64,000 nt of DNA, from NCBI GenBank assembly GCA_946811185.2, contig OX328109.1, forward strand, positions 3,906,001-3,970,000, read 5' to 3'. Shown here one piece after another: positions 41,801 to 46,824 of this stretch. This DNA comes from Hippopus hippopus. Lineage: Eukaryota; Mollusca; Bivalvia; Cardiida; Cardiidae. Made by a program: the position numbers and the translations under genes. Numbering within the stretch: position 1 is the stretch's first letter; every line of letters begins with the position of its first letter. The notes below the pieces were generated by a model, which worked only from the letters and a program-made list of their open reading frames with translations, was not told the origin of the DNA and made no database searches.

Positions 41801-43358
41801 GCACTGGCTGCCACGATATAACTGAAATAATGTTGAAAATGGTGTTAAATACCAAACAATCGATCAATCAGCTGCTCAGGCTGACATGAGTTGATACTTT
41901 TTGGCAGATGTATTAAAACCCCTTTTTGCAGAGCATAACTCACATGTATCTTTCTCTAAGGCTACTGTGATATGAAGGGTCAGTGGAACCTGTGACCTTT
42001 CAACTTGTTTTTCTGTCTGCTTTTCAGGTCATTTGATTCATTTTGAGGCAGATGTTGGTTTCGGCAACATGAAGAAACAGATTCTGGGATATTTCTATAA
42101 CTGTCAGTTTCCGAACTCTGTTTTCAAAACCCTGCTGTGTTATAAATGTCCTTCAACGCACTCGTTTCTAAAGATATGTGGACTAGGCCAGGAGGTAAGT
42201 GGACTCAAATTGTAAGCCTATGGACTGATAAATGAACTAGACCTTTACCATACAGTAACAGTTTTAACTCTAAGAAAGACAGTTTTGAAAACAATGTGGG
42301 AAAAGGAGAAAATGCTGGTAACCAGCATTTTCTCCTTTTCCCAAAATGTTTTTCAAACTTTTCAAAGATATATCCAATCAATGAGAAAATTCTGTTTGTT
42401 GATATATAGTTGAAAAAAAGCAAATAAAGAACATATAGAATTGATGATTTGGTGTTTGAATATTTTCTGGAGTTCACTTTCTGATGAGCTTTTTATACTT
42501 TTTTACTCTCTTATTGGTTGGAATGAACTTACAGTTAAGTGAGACTTACAATACCCGGAGAAAGACAAGGGTGAAAAAGGTTGTGTAAGGATAAGTTGAG
42601 TCTGATTTGCATAGGTCATTGATTTAATTCATATAGAAACAAACATCTTTTACCATATCAATTACATCTTGTTCTGTTAAGGATTTTGTAAATAGACATC
42701 AGTCAAATTGGAGTTGTAGAGATTTTGTCGTTCATGTCAAACTGTCATACTTAACAGAAGTATGATTTCTCAGAGAAAGAATTATTTTCTCTGAGGCAGC
42801 ATTTTGCAACTGGGGTTTTTTTTTTGTTCACATTTGAATCTGGGATGCTCTGTATGGCAATAGAATACTGATCTTATGACTGCTAGTCAAAAGAAAAATT
42901 GAAATTGTGCATAGTGCTCTTGGATTTAACTCTTTACCGAAAACAAATAATTAGATTTGTATGTACTGACAGCATTTGCAGATGACAAATTAATTGTGGT
43001 GAAAATGTTGGAATTTGGCTTGGAAAGGGTAGAAAAAATTGTAGGAAAAGGAGAAAATGCTGGTTACCAGCATTTTCTCCATTTCCCACAATGTTTTCAA
43101 AATTGTTTTTTCCTTAGGGTCTAAAAACTCGGGATTGTTTAGTAAAGGGCCAAGTCGCCTCTATAGATATGTCTCATCTATATCTTTGTACAGGTGATGA
43201 ACCAGGTCAAGAGCAACGGTTTTATGGCACGAGACATACAGATTGGTAAATACAAGGAAAAGAATATCATAGAAATTATAGATAACAATGCAGCAGCAAT
43301 TCTTAGTGTAGTGGAACATTGCATCAAGAAATTTTCTAGAGAGAAAGTATTGTATTAG
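16961..43358 (+). CDS. PKDCC/VLK-like secretory kinase fused to a FAM20-like kinase domain, 949 aa, 14 exons
   Basis: The model joins 16961-17821, 20119-20317, 21674-21877, 22743-22978, 24202-24268, 28653-28799, 35093-35200, 36310-36354, 37585-37707, 38484-38707, 39932-40052, 40660-40842, 42028-42194 and 43194-43358. All junctions agree in phase and no internal stop occurs. Residues 11-28 form a type II membrane anchor after a basic start (RRKK). Residues ~165-420 match PKDCC/VLK: Lys209 in LCMKMD, helix C with RELV, DLD at 328-330 in place of DFG, then IPC..DTDC. Residues 523-571 keep the four-Cys C-terminal module of PKDCC. Residues ~664-949 resemble FAM20 (FLDRTLGLYHVPP; HFEADVGFG; a Cys-rich CYKCPSTHSFL segment). 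VLK and FAM20C phosphorylate secreted proteins in the Golgi or outside the cell. Both active sites here look altered. Exon 8 is the least certain; a two-gene reading is possible. Confidence 0.68.
17862..19112 (-). repeat. REP-A copy split by a Mutator-like element
   Basis: Left part 17862-17921, right part 18931-19112. Removing the insert and one 9 bp repeat restores a continuous copy. Confidence 0.8.
17922..18930. mobile_element. Mutator-like non-autonomous element, 1009 bp, in intron 1 of the kinase gene
   Basis: Terminal inverted repeats begin GGGTCCGACGAATCA and CGGTCCGACGAATCA, and continue inward with CCGAAATACC/CCGAAACACC repeats. The 9 bp target duplication TTTGCAGAC (17913-17921 and 18931-18939) is the length typical of Mutator-like elements. 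No transposase frame is present. Superfamily is inferred from TSD length alone. Confidence 0.75.
19377..19602 (-). repeat. REP-A reverse copy
   Basis: The core is at 19490-19530 with right TTAA at 19599-19602. It lies in intron 1. Confidence 0.75.
19832..20092 (+). repeat. REP-B copy reaching the exon 2 acceptor
   Basis: Ends at AGAGCATGGCTCATTTG, 27 bp before exon 2, so it may supply branch-point sequence. The left end is eroded. Confidence 0.75.
20119..20317 (+). CDS. Kinase gene exon 2: VLK C-lobe catalytic region (residues 288-354)
   Basis: The acceptor TTGTTTTCAG lies only 27 bp after the end of a REP-B copy. The exon encodes the segment FDKLQPQDF (309-317), where the catalytic loop of PKDCC sits, and KLVDLDN (325-331), the metal-binding motif. 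The spacing from exon 1 matches PKDCC with no gap. It ends in phase 1 at AAAAG/GTTCGT, a somewhat weak donor. Confidence 0.85.
20726..21155 (-). repeat. REP-A: two reverse copies sharing one TTAA
   Basis: Copies 20726-20930 and 20927-21155 overlap at TTAA 20927-20930. The first lacks part of its left hairpin arm. Confidence 0.82.
21190..21385 (-). repeat. Truncated REP-A joined to a SINE2 fragment
   Basis: The REP-A copy stops at GTAGAAAACATT (21301), exactly where a SINE2 tail (TTGATTGATCATATGATC) begins. Confidence 0.6.
21474..21645 (+). repeat. REP-A partial copy before exon 3
   Basis: The core is at 21540-21600 and the copy ends near AGAGTTCAATG, about 30 bp before the exon 3 acceptor. 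Confidence 0.6.
21674..21877 (+). CDS. Kinase gene exon 3: VLK C-lobe helices (residues 354-421)
   Basis: Begins after CTTTTCAG with IQCENNICKGRNSL, where PKDCC has its Cys..Gly-Trp-Cys..Asn segment, and ends in helix QELLEKIVKW. The donor GATG/GTAGAG is followed within about 12 bp by a decayed REP-A copy. If unspliced the frame would stop at 21891. Confidence 0.82.
21889..22440 (+). repeat. REP-A: forward copies directly after exon 3
   Basis: The first begins ~12 bp after the donor (TTAGCCGTTACCATATAATC) and runs to ~22100; a second, rearranged copy with two partial cores covers 22105-22440. Confidence 0.6.
22447..22676 (-). repeat. REP-A reverse copy before exon 4
   Basis: TTAA at 22447-22450 and 22673-22676; it lies 66 bp upstream of exon 4. 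Confidence 0.8.
22743..22978 (+). CDS. Kinase gene exon 4: polar low-complexity linker (residues 422-500)
   Basis: Acceptor TTATTTTCAG; ends GAG/GTTAGA in phase 0. The 79 residues are rich in Asn, Asp and Lys (NPSNHISDRNKHLD, GDKRGNSKWQ) with no recognised fold; this is probably a flexible spacer before the Cys module. It is longer than the equivalent part of vertebrate PKDCC. Confidence 0.72.
23090..23410. repeat. Two REP-C copies in tandem
   Basis: Hairpins at 23130-23190 and 23328-23398. The second carries a TTAACCCCTATAGTGCTGAG-type left part also seen at 7600. Confidence 0.65.
23552..23848 (-). repeat. SINE1 near full-length copy, minus strand
   Basis: The tail TTGATTGTATGGTG is at the left and the tRNA-like head, complement of CCCCAATAGCTTAGTTGGTA, at the right. 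It lies in intron 4. Confidence 0.78.
23850..24190 (-). repeat. REP-A: two reverse copies, the second cut at its centre before exon 5
   Basis: Copies ~23850-24033 and 24030-24165; the latter ends inside the palindrome, only ~35 bp from exon 5. Confidence 0.65.
24202..24268 (+). CDS. Kinase gene exon 5: short linker (residues 501-523)
   Basis: Encodes NKDLPVKKELDEYIRQND. The acceptor CTTTCCATAG directly follows a truncated REP-A copy, whose loss of its second palindrome arm ends close to the polypyrimidine tract. The donor is CAG/GTAAAT, phase 1. It is small, but phase and position fit on both sides. Confidence 0.7.
24392..24837 (+). repeat. REP-A: two forward copies
   Basis: 24392-24618 (TTAA both sides) and 24625-24837, whose right TTAA is shared with the next copy. 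Confidence 0.78.
24834..25752 (+). repeat. REP-A forward copy split by a hAT-like element
   Basis: The right end of the MITE reads GTAAAGGG, insert, AAAGGGTTAA. Precise removal restores GGTAAAGGGTTAA. Confidence 0.85.
25059..25742. mobile_element. hAT-like non-autonomous element, 684 bp
   Basis: Termini CAGGGTCCAAAAA and TTTTTGGACCCTG are inverted repeats; both sides then carry copies of CACTCGTCC / GGACGAGTG. It is flanked by AAAGGG on each side (25053-25058, 25743-25748). CAGGG termini suggest hAT, but the 6 bp duplication is short for that group. No transposase frame. Confidence 0.72.
25749..26202 (+). repeat. REP-A: two forward copies sharing TTAA
   Basis: Copies 25749-25977 and 25974-26202. 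The first is nearly identical to the split copy at 24834, including the unusual GACGAG right part. Confidence 0.88.
26371..26762. mobile_element. Palindromic element with ~50 bp inverted ends
   Basis: Ends CAGGGCC and GGGCCCTG, then AAGTCTCTTATTTTGCTCAAG against CTTGAGCAAGATAAGAGACTT. An inner hairpin, AATGGACTTAAGTC / GAGTTAAGTCCATT, sits at 26545-26580. No target duplication is evident. Confidence 0.65.
26860..27066 (+). repeat. REP-A forward copy without clean left TTAA
   Basis: The core is at 26920-26975; the right end TAAAATTTTGTCATC has lost GGTAAAGAG. Confidence 0.65.
27067..27715. other. Unassigned intron 5 stretch
   Basis: AT-rich, no gene or recognised repeat; an ATTTTAGTCAATGAGTTTGA near-repeat of AGTTGACTAAAAT occurs at 27195-27265. 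Confidence 0.4.
27720..28250 (+). repeat. REP-A: decayed copies
   Basis: Remnants at 27720-28015 (two partial cores) and 28021-28250 with an A run at 28083-28098. Confidence 0.5.
28289..28532 (+). repeat. REP-B copy upstream of exon 6
   Basis: GAGCCATGCTCTGGC to GAGGATGGCTCATA; one arm of the central GC-rich hairpin is deleted, leaving CAGCCTGCTCAATAC. Confidence 0.75.
28653..28799 (+). CDS. Kinase gene exon 6: four-cysteine C-terminal module of PKDCC (residues 523-571)
   Basis: Encodes LYDYFCTRSRVSWGC followed by a helix and FCSSDERCQSFVI. The four cysteines keep the order and spacing of the C-terminal module of vertebrate PKDCC. Acceptor CCGTTGTAG, donor TCTG/GTAAAA, phase 1 at both ends. 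It is separated from exon 5 by a 4.4 kb intron. Confidence 0.82.
28963..29427. repeat. REP-A: forward and reverse copies head to tail, sharing TTAA
   Basis: 28963-29194 is forward and 29191-29427 reverse, so the shared TTAA joins two right ends and forms a ~460 bp composite inverted repeat. Confidence 0.78.
29538..30900 (+). repeat. REP-A: cluster of decayed copies
   Basis: Recognisable at 29538-29728, 30120-30200 (core only), 30350-30485, 30510-30730 (good hairpin) and 30735-30890. The sequence between 29730 and 30110 is unassigned. Confidence 0.55.
31175..31350 (+). repeat. Direct repeat of ~140 bp spacing
   Basis: ACTTTTGAGTAGGCAGGGA with GCCACTCAATA recurs as CCTTTTGAGTAGATAGGGA with GTCACTCAATA. 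Confidence 0.6.
31375..31604. mobile_element. REP-F copy
   Basis: Left end near TGTATACATAGATATATTCG; inner pair GTTTGCGAATTACCG / GTTTGCGAATTGTTCG; right end ATTTCCACTTATACAGTA. Same element as 49430. Confidence 0.65.
31605..32555. other. Intron 6 stretch with TCTG repeat and G-rich patch
   Basis: GTCTGTCTGTCTGTC at 31808; GGAGGGGGGGATGATGG at 32293. TTTAACATGGAA(C/T)AAAA occurs at 32031 and 32339. No gene seen. Confidence 0.4.
32560..32770 (+). repeat. REP-A forward copy, diverged ends
   Basis: The core hairpin GAAAATGCTGGTAACCAGC is intact (32628); the left end is lost. Confidence 0.65.
32999..33313 (-). repeat. SINE1 full-length copy, minus strand
   Basis: The ATTGATTGATTAA tail is at 33000; the tRNA-like head lies at 33238-33313, with B-box complement GGAACCAGGG at 33250. 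Confidence 0.78.
33330..34860 (+). repeat. REP-A: four forward copies, variably decayed
   Basis: 33330-33515, 33771-33995, 34255-34490 and 34634-34860. Each keeps the GAAAATGCTGGT core and a GTCTAAAATTTTG-like right part. Confidence 0.6.
35093..35200 (+). CDS. Kinase gene exon 7: end of VLK module (residues 572-607)
   Basis: Contains GATLFYKKKSM, comparable to the VFFK strand just before the end of PKDCC. Acceptor CCACACACAG, donor GCAG/GTATTT, phase 1. If the donor were not used the frame would add GIFSLKTS and stop, which is a possible short isoform ending as an ordinary VLK. Confidence 0.78.
35370..35810 (+). repeat. Dispersed repeat around exon 7's 3' side, host to a REP-A
   Basis: The order TCAGATATTAACTTCAAAC, ACAACAGGGGCAGGT-like, ACATAACTATGCCCCCTTTT, ACATGTGGTGCTCTTGTTT recurs at 52000-52190 as ...CATACAACAGGGGCAGGTCA...GTATTCCTGTTT. 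Unclassified. Confidence 0.5.
35395..35623 (+). repeat. REP-A forward copy with a longer flanking duplication
   Basis: TTAA at each end, but CAAACTTGGGCTAGTTCTTAA is found on both sides of the insertion. Confidence 0.8.
35870..36230 (+). repeat. REP-A forward copy interrupted by a 121 bp insertion
   Basis: The insert 36023-36143 is flanked by ATCATTAATGAGCC (36009-36022 and 36144-36157). The MITE continues afterwards to GACAAAGAATTA. Confidence 0.7.
36310..36354 (+). CDS. Kinase gene exon 8: 45 bp linker exon (residues 608-622), tentative
   Basis: The acceptor ATTTTTTCGGAG and the consensus donor CCAT/GTAAGA give phase 1 on both sides and the peptide DISVEKEHCALLEVP. The frame remains open beyond the donor, so a longer exon (for example to ~36444) is possible, as is skipping, because exons 7 and 9 also join in phase without it. 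Confidence 0.5.
36480..36840 (+). repeat. Dispersed CCCCGCAAAACGAA-type repeat in intron 8
   Basis: TATATCCCCGCAAAACGAAT, GGGGGTATACTGGAATC and a CTGTCTGTCTGG run occur in this order; similar units are, from general knowledge, common in bivalve genomes. Boundaries not determined. Confidence 0.45.
36842..37257 (+). repeat. REP-B copy split by REP-A and capped by REP-D
   Basis: Left end GAGCCATTCTATG, REP-A at 36857-37082, then AAGGGTGCTC and the rest of REP-B to CAGAGCATGG, where REP-D begins. Confidence 0.78.
36857..37082 (+). repeat. REP-A forward copy nested in REP-B
   Basis: TTAA at 36857-36860 and 37079-37082. The right arm of the hairpin is shortened. Confidence 0.82.
37254..37516. mobile_element. 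REP-D: long palindromic element with two inner hairpins
   Basis: Ends GGCCTGCAACACGCGAAAAG and CTTTTCGCGTGTTGCAGGCC are perfect complements and continue through CATTCGGACATTT. Inside are two GC-rich hairpins (37309-37345 and 37428-37465) of the type GGATTAGCCT.CGCGG. Confidence 0.85.
37585..37707 (+). CDS. Kinase gene exon 9: inter-domain linker with furin-like site (residues 623-663)
   Basis: Encodes a Pro/Ala-rich start, one sequon at N643 and the sequence TTREKRLMTH, in which R652-E-K-R655 fits the R-X-K-R proprotein-convertase motif. Acceptor ACATTACCAG, donor AAAG/GTATGT, phase 1. Confidence 0.72.
37830..37990. mobile_element. REP-E copy in intron 9
   Basis: TTTTTTCACCAACTACTGG on the left, CTAAACCAAATGGTTGAACC at the centre, GAATGTTCTGAAGCATGGTT on the right; an older relative of 51724-51913. 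Confidence 0.55.
38012..38103 (+). repeat. 23 bp tandem repeat, 4 copies
   Basis: Unit ATTCTGAAAGATCC + AAATTAGGG, four exact-length copies with one A/G change. Confidence 0.93.
38200..38420 (+). repeat. REP-A forward copy before exon 10
   Basis: The core is at 38260-38300; the right end is eroded to GGTATAGAGCTAAAG. Confidence 0.68.
38484..38707 (+). CDS. Kinase gene exon 10: FAM20-like N-lobe (residues 664-738)
   Basis: The end of the exon, HHHISFMIAYFLDRTLG, corresponds to the conserved FAM20 helix 'HN.EIAAFHLDRILG'. The segment upstream (ARLKVVYETNALGLKKGEF) sits where FAM20 has its Lys-bearing strands. Acceptor AATTTCAG, donor GGT/GTAAGT, phase 0. Confidence 0.82.
38930..39300 (+). repeat. 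SINE3 copy interrupted by ~110 bp
   Basis: Head GTGTCTGTGGTCAAGAGGTAG at 38940; B-box-like GAGTTCGATACCC at 39141; body TTCATTGGCCCACACATTC and the tail TTCTCAATCAATGTAAAATG. Sequence 38985-39110 is absent from the copy at 59387. Confidence 0.68.
39467..39894. repeat. REP-A: reverse then forward copy sharing TTAA
   Basis: 39467-39694 is reverse and 39691-39894 forward; the second has lost ~20 bp of its core. It ends 37 bp from exon 11. Confidence 0.78.
39932..40052 (+). CDS. Kinase gene exon 11: FAM20-like core (residues 739-778)
   Basis: Continues directly with LYHVPPASCKVFSW, equivalent to the FAM20 'RVPP' segment, so the exon 10/11 join is well supported by the family pattern. Acceptor TGTCCCACAG, donor AGAG/GTGAGT. 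A REP-A copy ends 37 bp before the exon. Confidence 0.82.
40239..40475 (+). repeat. SINE1 copy, 3' truncated
   Basis: Head with GTAGCTCAGTCAGTAGC and GGTTCGATCCCTGG; the body ends near GGATAGGTGTGGTGGCC. Confidence 0.78.
40660..40842 (+). CDS. Kinase gene exon 12: FAM20-like catalytic-loop region (residues 779-839)
   Basis: The helix LEYLLIWAMMKFIQ aligns with the FAM20 stretch that normally carries GNMDRH, but the catalytic Asp position appears to be Lys828. Acceptor TTATTCTCAG, donor AAAG/GTATTT, phase 1. Confidence 0.82.
40861..41214. repeat. REP-A: reverse half joined to a forward copy
   Basis: The reverse part ends at GGAGAAAATGCTAGT (~41002) and the forward copy starts at ACACAATCCC without its TTAACCCTTTACC, suggesting recombination between hairpins. 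Confidence 0.7.
41299..41527 (-). repeat. REP-A reverse copy, TTAA at both ends
   Basis: TTAA at 41299-41302 and 41524-41527; a good hairpin. It is followed by a diverged remnant at 41530-41640. Confidence 0.85.
41650..41947 (+). repeat. REP-B copy containing a SINE1 3' fragment
   Basis: The insert 41770-41871 (102 bp, GTAAAAGAAACTCAAGGAAAG to an ATCGATCAATCAG tail) is bounded by CTGCTCAGG at 41761-41769 and 41872-41880. Confidence 0.78.
42028..42194 (+). CDS. Kinase gene exon 13: FAM20-like metal-binding motif and Cys segment (residues 840-895)
   Basis: HFEADVGFG (844-852) corresponds to HLDNGRGFG of FAM20, with the metal-binding Asp replaced by Glu846. LLCYKCPSTHSFL matches the 'QQCC..R.ST' region. 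Acceptor TGCTTTTCAG, donor GAG/GTAAGT, phase 0. Confidence 0.85.
42240..42370 (+). repeat. REP-A left half, right part missing
   Basis: The core is at 42296-42343; sequence diverges after TTTTCAAAGATATATCC. It sits 45 bp after exon 13. Confidence 0.65.
42926..43150 (-). repeat. REP-A reverse copy before exon 14
   Basis: TTAA at 42926-42929; the right end is GTAAAGGGCC instead of GGGTTAA, 43 bp from exon 14. Confidence 0.75.
43194..43358 (+). CDS. Kinase gene exon 14: C-terminus (residues 896-949)
   Basis: Acceptor TTTGTACAG; encodes VMNQVKSNGFMARDIQ and a final amphipathic helix containing SVVEHCIKKF, comparable to the last FAM20 helix with its Cys. TAG at 43356-43358. A REP-B copy begins about 30 bp after the stop, so the 3' UTR is at least partly transposon-derived; no clear AATAAA was found close by. 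Confidence 0.85.
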   Translation: MMNQVKSNGFMARDIQIGKYKEKNIIEIIDNNAAAILSVVEHCIKKFSREKVLY

Positions 43359-43387
43359 ACAGGTTGTATTGTTTAAATGAGTCATAT

Positions 43388-43640
43388 ATTTGAGCAGTGC
43401 TCTGGCAAAAAGGGGTTTAATGCATCTCTGTGATGCATTATACCAAGCAAGTCATCAAATGAAATCCATTTTACCTTACAAGCAATTGAATCTGGAGGTA
43501 AAATGGTCTTTTGACATGCAGAAAGTTTAACAATTGCAAAAAGTTTTAACCCAATTCAGCCTGTGCAGATTGAGCAGGCTGACTTGGGTTGATACCATTT
43601 GCATATGCATTAAACCCCCTTTTCACAGAGCATGGCTCTT
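43388..43640 (+). repeat. REP-B copy just 3' of the kinase stop codon
   Basis: GAGCAGTGCTCTGGC to CAGAGCATGGCTC; it may lie in the 3' UTR. Confidence 0.78.
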
Positions 43641-43654
43641 TTAAAATTCTGTAG

Positions 43655-43920
43655 CAGATGTCAAAATTTTAGACTTGAACTAACTGAAAGCATTTGCAGA
43701 TAGTAAACGAAATGTGGAGACTTGTACAAATTGAAAGTATTTTCAGAAGACAAATGGAATATGGTTTATTTGTGATGAGATATTGTAGTGATAGAGTAGA
43801 AAAATATTGTTGAAAAAGGAGAAAATGCTGGTTACCAGCATTTTCTCCTTTTCCTACAATGTTTTCAAAAGCCTTTACCCTGTGGGTCATTAAAACATAG
43901 GATTGTTCAGTAAAGGATGA
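43655..43920 (-). repeat. REP-A reverse copy with internal duplication
   Basis: The left segment ACTTGNACNAACTGAAAG occurs twice (43674 and 43719). Confidence 0.68.
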
Positions 43921-44216
43921 AAAGATGACAGGTTTTGTAACAGATGTCCAAAGAAATGACATATTTTCATTTAATATTGCAGTATTTCTATTGTAGTACC
44001 TATGATGTGGGTACTACATTGAATTATCTCAATGAGATATTTTCATTGAGTGGATACCAAAGTTAAATTTGGTGATCACTCTGTGTGATAGATTTTTAAT
44101 ATCACACACAACCTGTTGATTATCCTCTTTGTTTATGATTGATTAATCCAATTCTGTATTCTTCCTGCTATTAATATTATAACATCATTAGAATTGGTTA
44201 TTAAATATTTAATCTA

Positions 44217-44965
44217 TTTTAGCAAGGCTATGACAAAAGGGGATATAACGCTTCTTTGTGGTGCATTGTACCAAGCCAGTCATCATATAATTCTAGACCC
44301 ATGAATTTTATTTTGTTTAACAACTGGGTGAACCATGAGGTAGAATGGTCCTTGAGTAAGCAGAAAATTTAAGAATAGCAAAAAGTTTCAATCTAGGTAA
44401 GCCTGCACAGACTGAGCTGTCTGACTTGGGTCAGTACTTTTTTGCAGATGCATTATACCCCTTTTTCATAAGGTATGCTGTAGCCGAGAGTAAATTCCAA
44501 AAAAATGTGATTTCAAGCTTTTTTTTTTTTTCCCCAATGGAGAAATCCCATTGTATCAGGCACTGTAGACCCCAGATCAGACTATGTTATAGTGCAGTTT
44601 GATCTTTCTCTACAGCTACTGTGAAAGAATAATTGTAACGTGACACTTAGCAGTTTGAGGGTTAGGAATGTGTCACTAAAACACCAAAGTATATGAGCAG
44701 CAATCTAGCTAAAGGGGATTGAATGCATCTCCATGATGCATTGTACCAAGCAAGTCATCATATAATTATGGATCTATAGAATCCATTGTCTAACAGCTGA
44801 CTGAATCTGTAGGTAGAATGTTCCTTTGACATGCAGAAAATTTACAATTAGCAAAAAGTTTTGACTCAGGTCAGTCTGCACAGACTCTGCAAACTGACCT
44901 TAGTTGGTGTTTTTTTTGCAGATATATGAAACACCCCTTTCCACAGAATTTGGCTCATATGTTTT
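44217..44965 (+). repeat. Two REP-B copies with a REP-C between them
   Basis: REP-B at 44217-44475 and 44692-44965, both diverged; REP-C hairpin at 44555-44625. Confidence 0.65.
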
Positions 44966-45059
44966 CTGTGATAACTACCTTAGCAGTGAATTCATGATCT
45001 AAAAGTTTCTAATTGAAATTATAATTTTTTGCTGCAAAATCACTAAGCTTTATTAATAT

Positions 45060-45557
45060 AACCTTCACAAAACAATCCTGTGCTTTTAAGAATCTATGGC
45101 TTTTGAAAACATCGTGGGAAAAGGAGAAAATGCTGGTAACCAGCATTTTCTCCTTTTCCTGCAATGTTTTTTACCATTGCATCAACTCAGCCACTATTAG
45201 CTTTTTTTTGTGCGTCTTCAAATGCTTTCAATATGGACAGGTCTTAAAAGTTTGTTCTCTGATTAAGAGTAGATTTACTGAATAGCATGGTATAAATGAT
45301 CAAAACCTACTGTGTAATTTAACATGTTGATTAACTCTTTACCACACAATCCCGACTTTTAACGACTGAGAAAGAAGCCTATAGAAAACATTGTGGGAAA
45401 AGGAGAAAATGCTGGTAACCAGCATTTTCTCCTTTTCCCACAATATTTTCTACCCTATCAAAGTCAGAAATTATCATATTACCAAGATTTAATTTGTTGT
45501 CTGCAGATGTTTTGAATATGGTCAAGTCCGAAAATTTGTCGTTTGTTAAAGAGTTAA
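45060..45557 (+). repeat. REP-A: decayed copy and an intact copy
   Basis: 45060-45270 has lost its left end; 45331-45557 has TTAA at both ends and lacks only one triplet (ACGACTGAG). Confidence 0.78.
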
Positions 45558-45649
45558 GGGAAAATTATATTTTTATCAATTTTTTTTGTTGTATATTTGA
45601 TTCAATTAAGCATAATACTGTTGATCATTATAATTAAGTTTTTTAAATG

Positions 45650-46083
45650 TTAACCTTTAACCATATGTTCCCATGTTTTAGTTACTCTGAGGACAAAGGC
45701 TTCCGAATGCATTATGGGAAAGGGGAAAAAAATGCTGATTATCAGAATTTTTGCCCGATGCTTTTTATCTTGTCAAAGACAAATCGCATTATTTTGAAGT
45801 TTCATTGTCATCTGCAAATGCTTTCAAAGAGAGTCTAAGTTATTGTTATCTAGTAATATGTTAAACTCTTGCAAGGAGAAAAAATTTTAGACTTGCATGT
45901 TCAAAGCCTTTGCAGTTGATTAATTAAGTGTGACTCCAAAGATAGTGCTTGTTGATGATAGGGCAGAAATCATAGTTGAAAAAGGAGAAAATGCTGCTTA
46001 CCAGCATTTGTCCCCCTTCTCACAGTGTTTCAAAAGACTTCTAACTCAGGGTATAAAACTGAGGATTGTTTGGTAAAGGTTTA
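45650..46083. repeat. REP-A: two decayed copies
   Basis: Forward 45650-45862, reverse 45862-46083. The cores are altered to AATGCTGATTATCAG and AATGCTGCTTACCAG. Confidence 0.6.
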
Positions 46084-46126
46084 ATAGAAGTTAAATTACT
46101 GGTTGTTGAAAGTGTACTTTATTAGT

Positions 46127-46258
46127 TGTACGGTCAGGTGGCAGGGGACTTGGAAACTTGTTCACGGCTGTGGTGAATCATGTCGCCCCGAGCCGAAGGC
46201 GACATGATTCACCACAGCCTTGAATAAGTTTCCAAGTCCCCTGCCACCTGACCATACA
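46127..46258. repeat. Near-perfect inverted repeat, ~60 bp arms
   Basis: Arms 46127-46187 and 46199-46258 (GGTCAGGTGGCAGGGGACTT ... GTCCCCTGCCACCTGACC) with a ~11 base CCGAGCCGAA loop. Not related to REP-A to REP-F. Confidence 0.88.
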
Positions 46259-46824
46259 ATGAATTTATTATACAGCAAAGTTTTACCATTCCAACTTGTG
46301 TTAAGCGGAATTTACTTGTTTTTTTTTCTTTCAAAAATTGAGTACGCTGATGAAGTAGAATTTCCCTTCTGAGTGCCTCAATTCAATGTAAACTGACGTC
46401 ACTGGGAACTGACGTCACTGAAACCTTGGTAAAACGTGCAGTTTGGTGCAGAATCTTGATGTTAATCTTGATCAACACCGCTATTTTGGATGTTGTGTTG
46501 AAAGTGTAGTCATGTATACAGGGCACCCGAAAGGGAAACTGCTTTTACGTTGGTTTTGCCAGTGTACATGATATATATGTTCGGGGCATATTATCCAATC
46601 AGATCATGAGAAATTTCTTGGCAGTATAATAACGTGATAGATACCTTTTTGGTGTGGGAAAGTGGCAGAATGAGAGGCTTAGTTAATCTAGGATGGTTTT
46701 GGAATTAAAAAAGCGGTCTCTTAAGCACAGGTTCAAACGTTACACTCCCCTCATGTTAGAAACAAAAGTAAAGTTCGTTCATATCTTGTTTTGACAGATC
46801 TTGTAAGTTTTGAAAGAAACCAGA

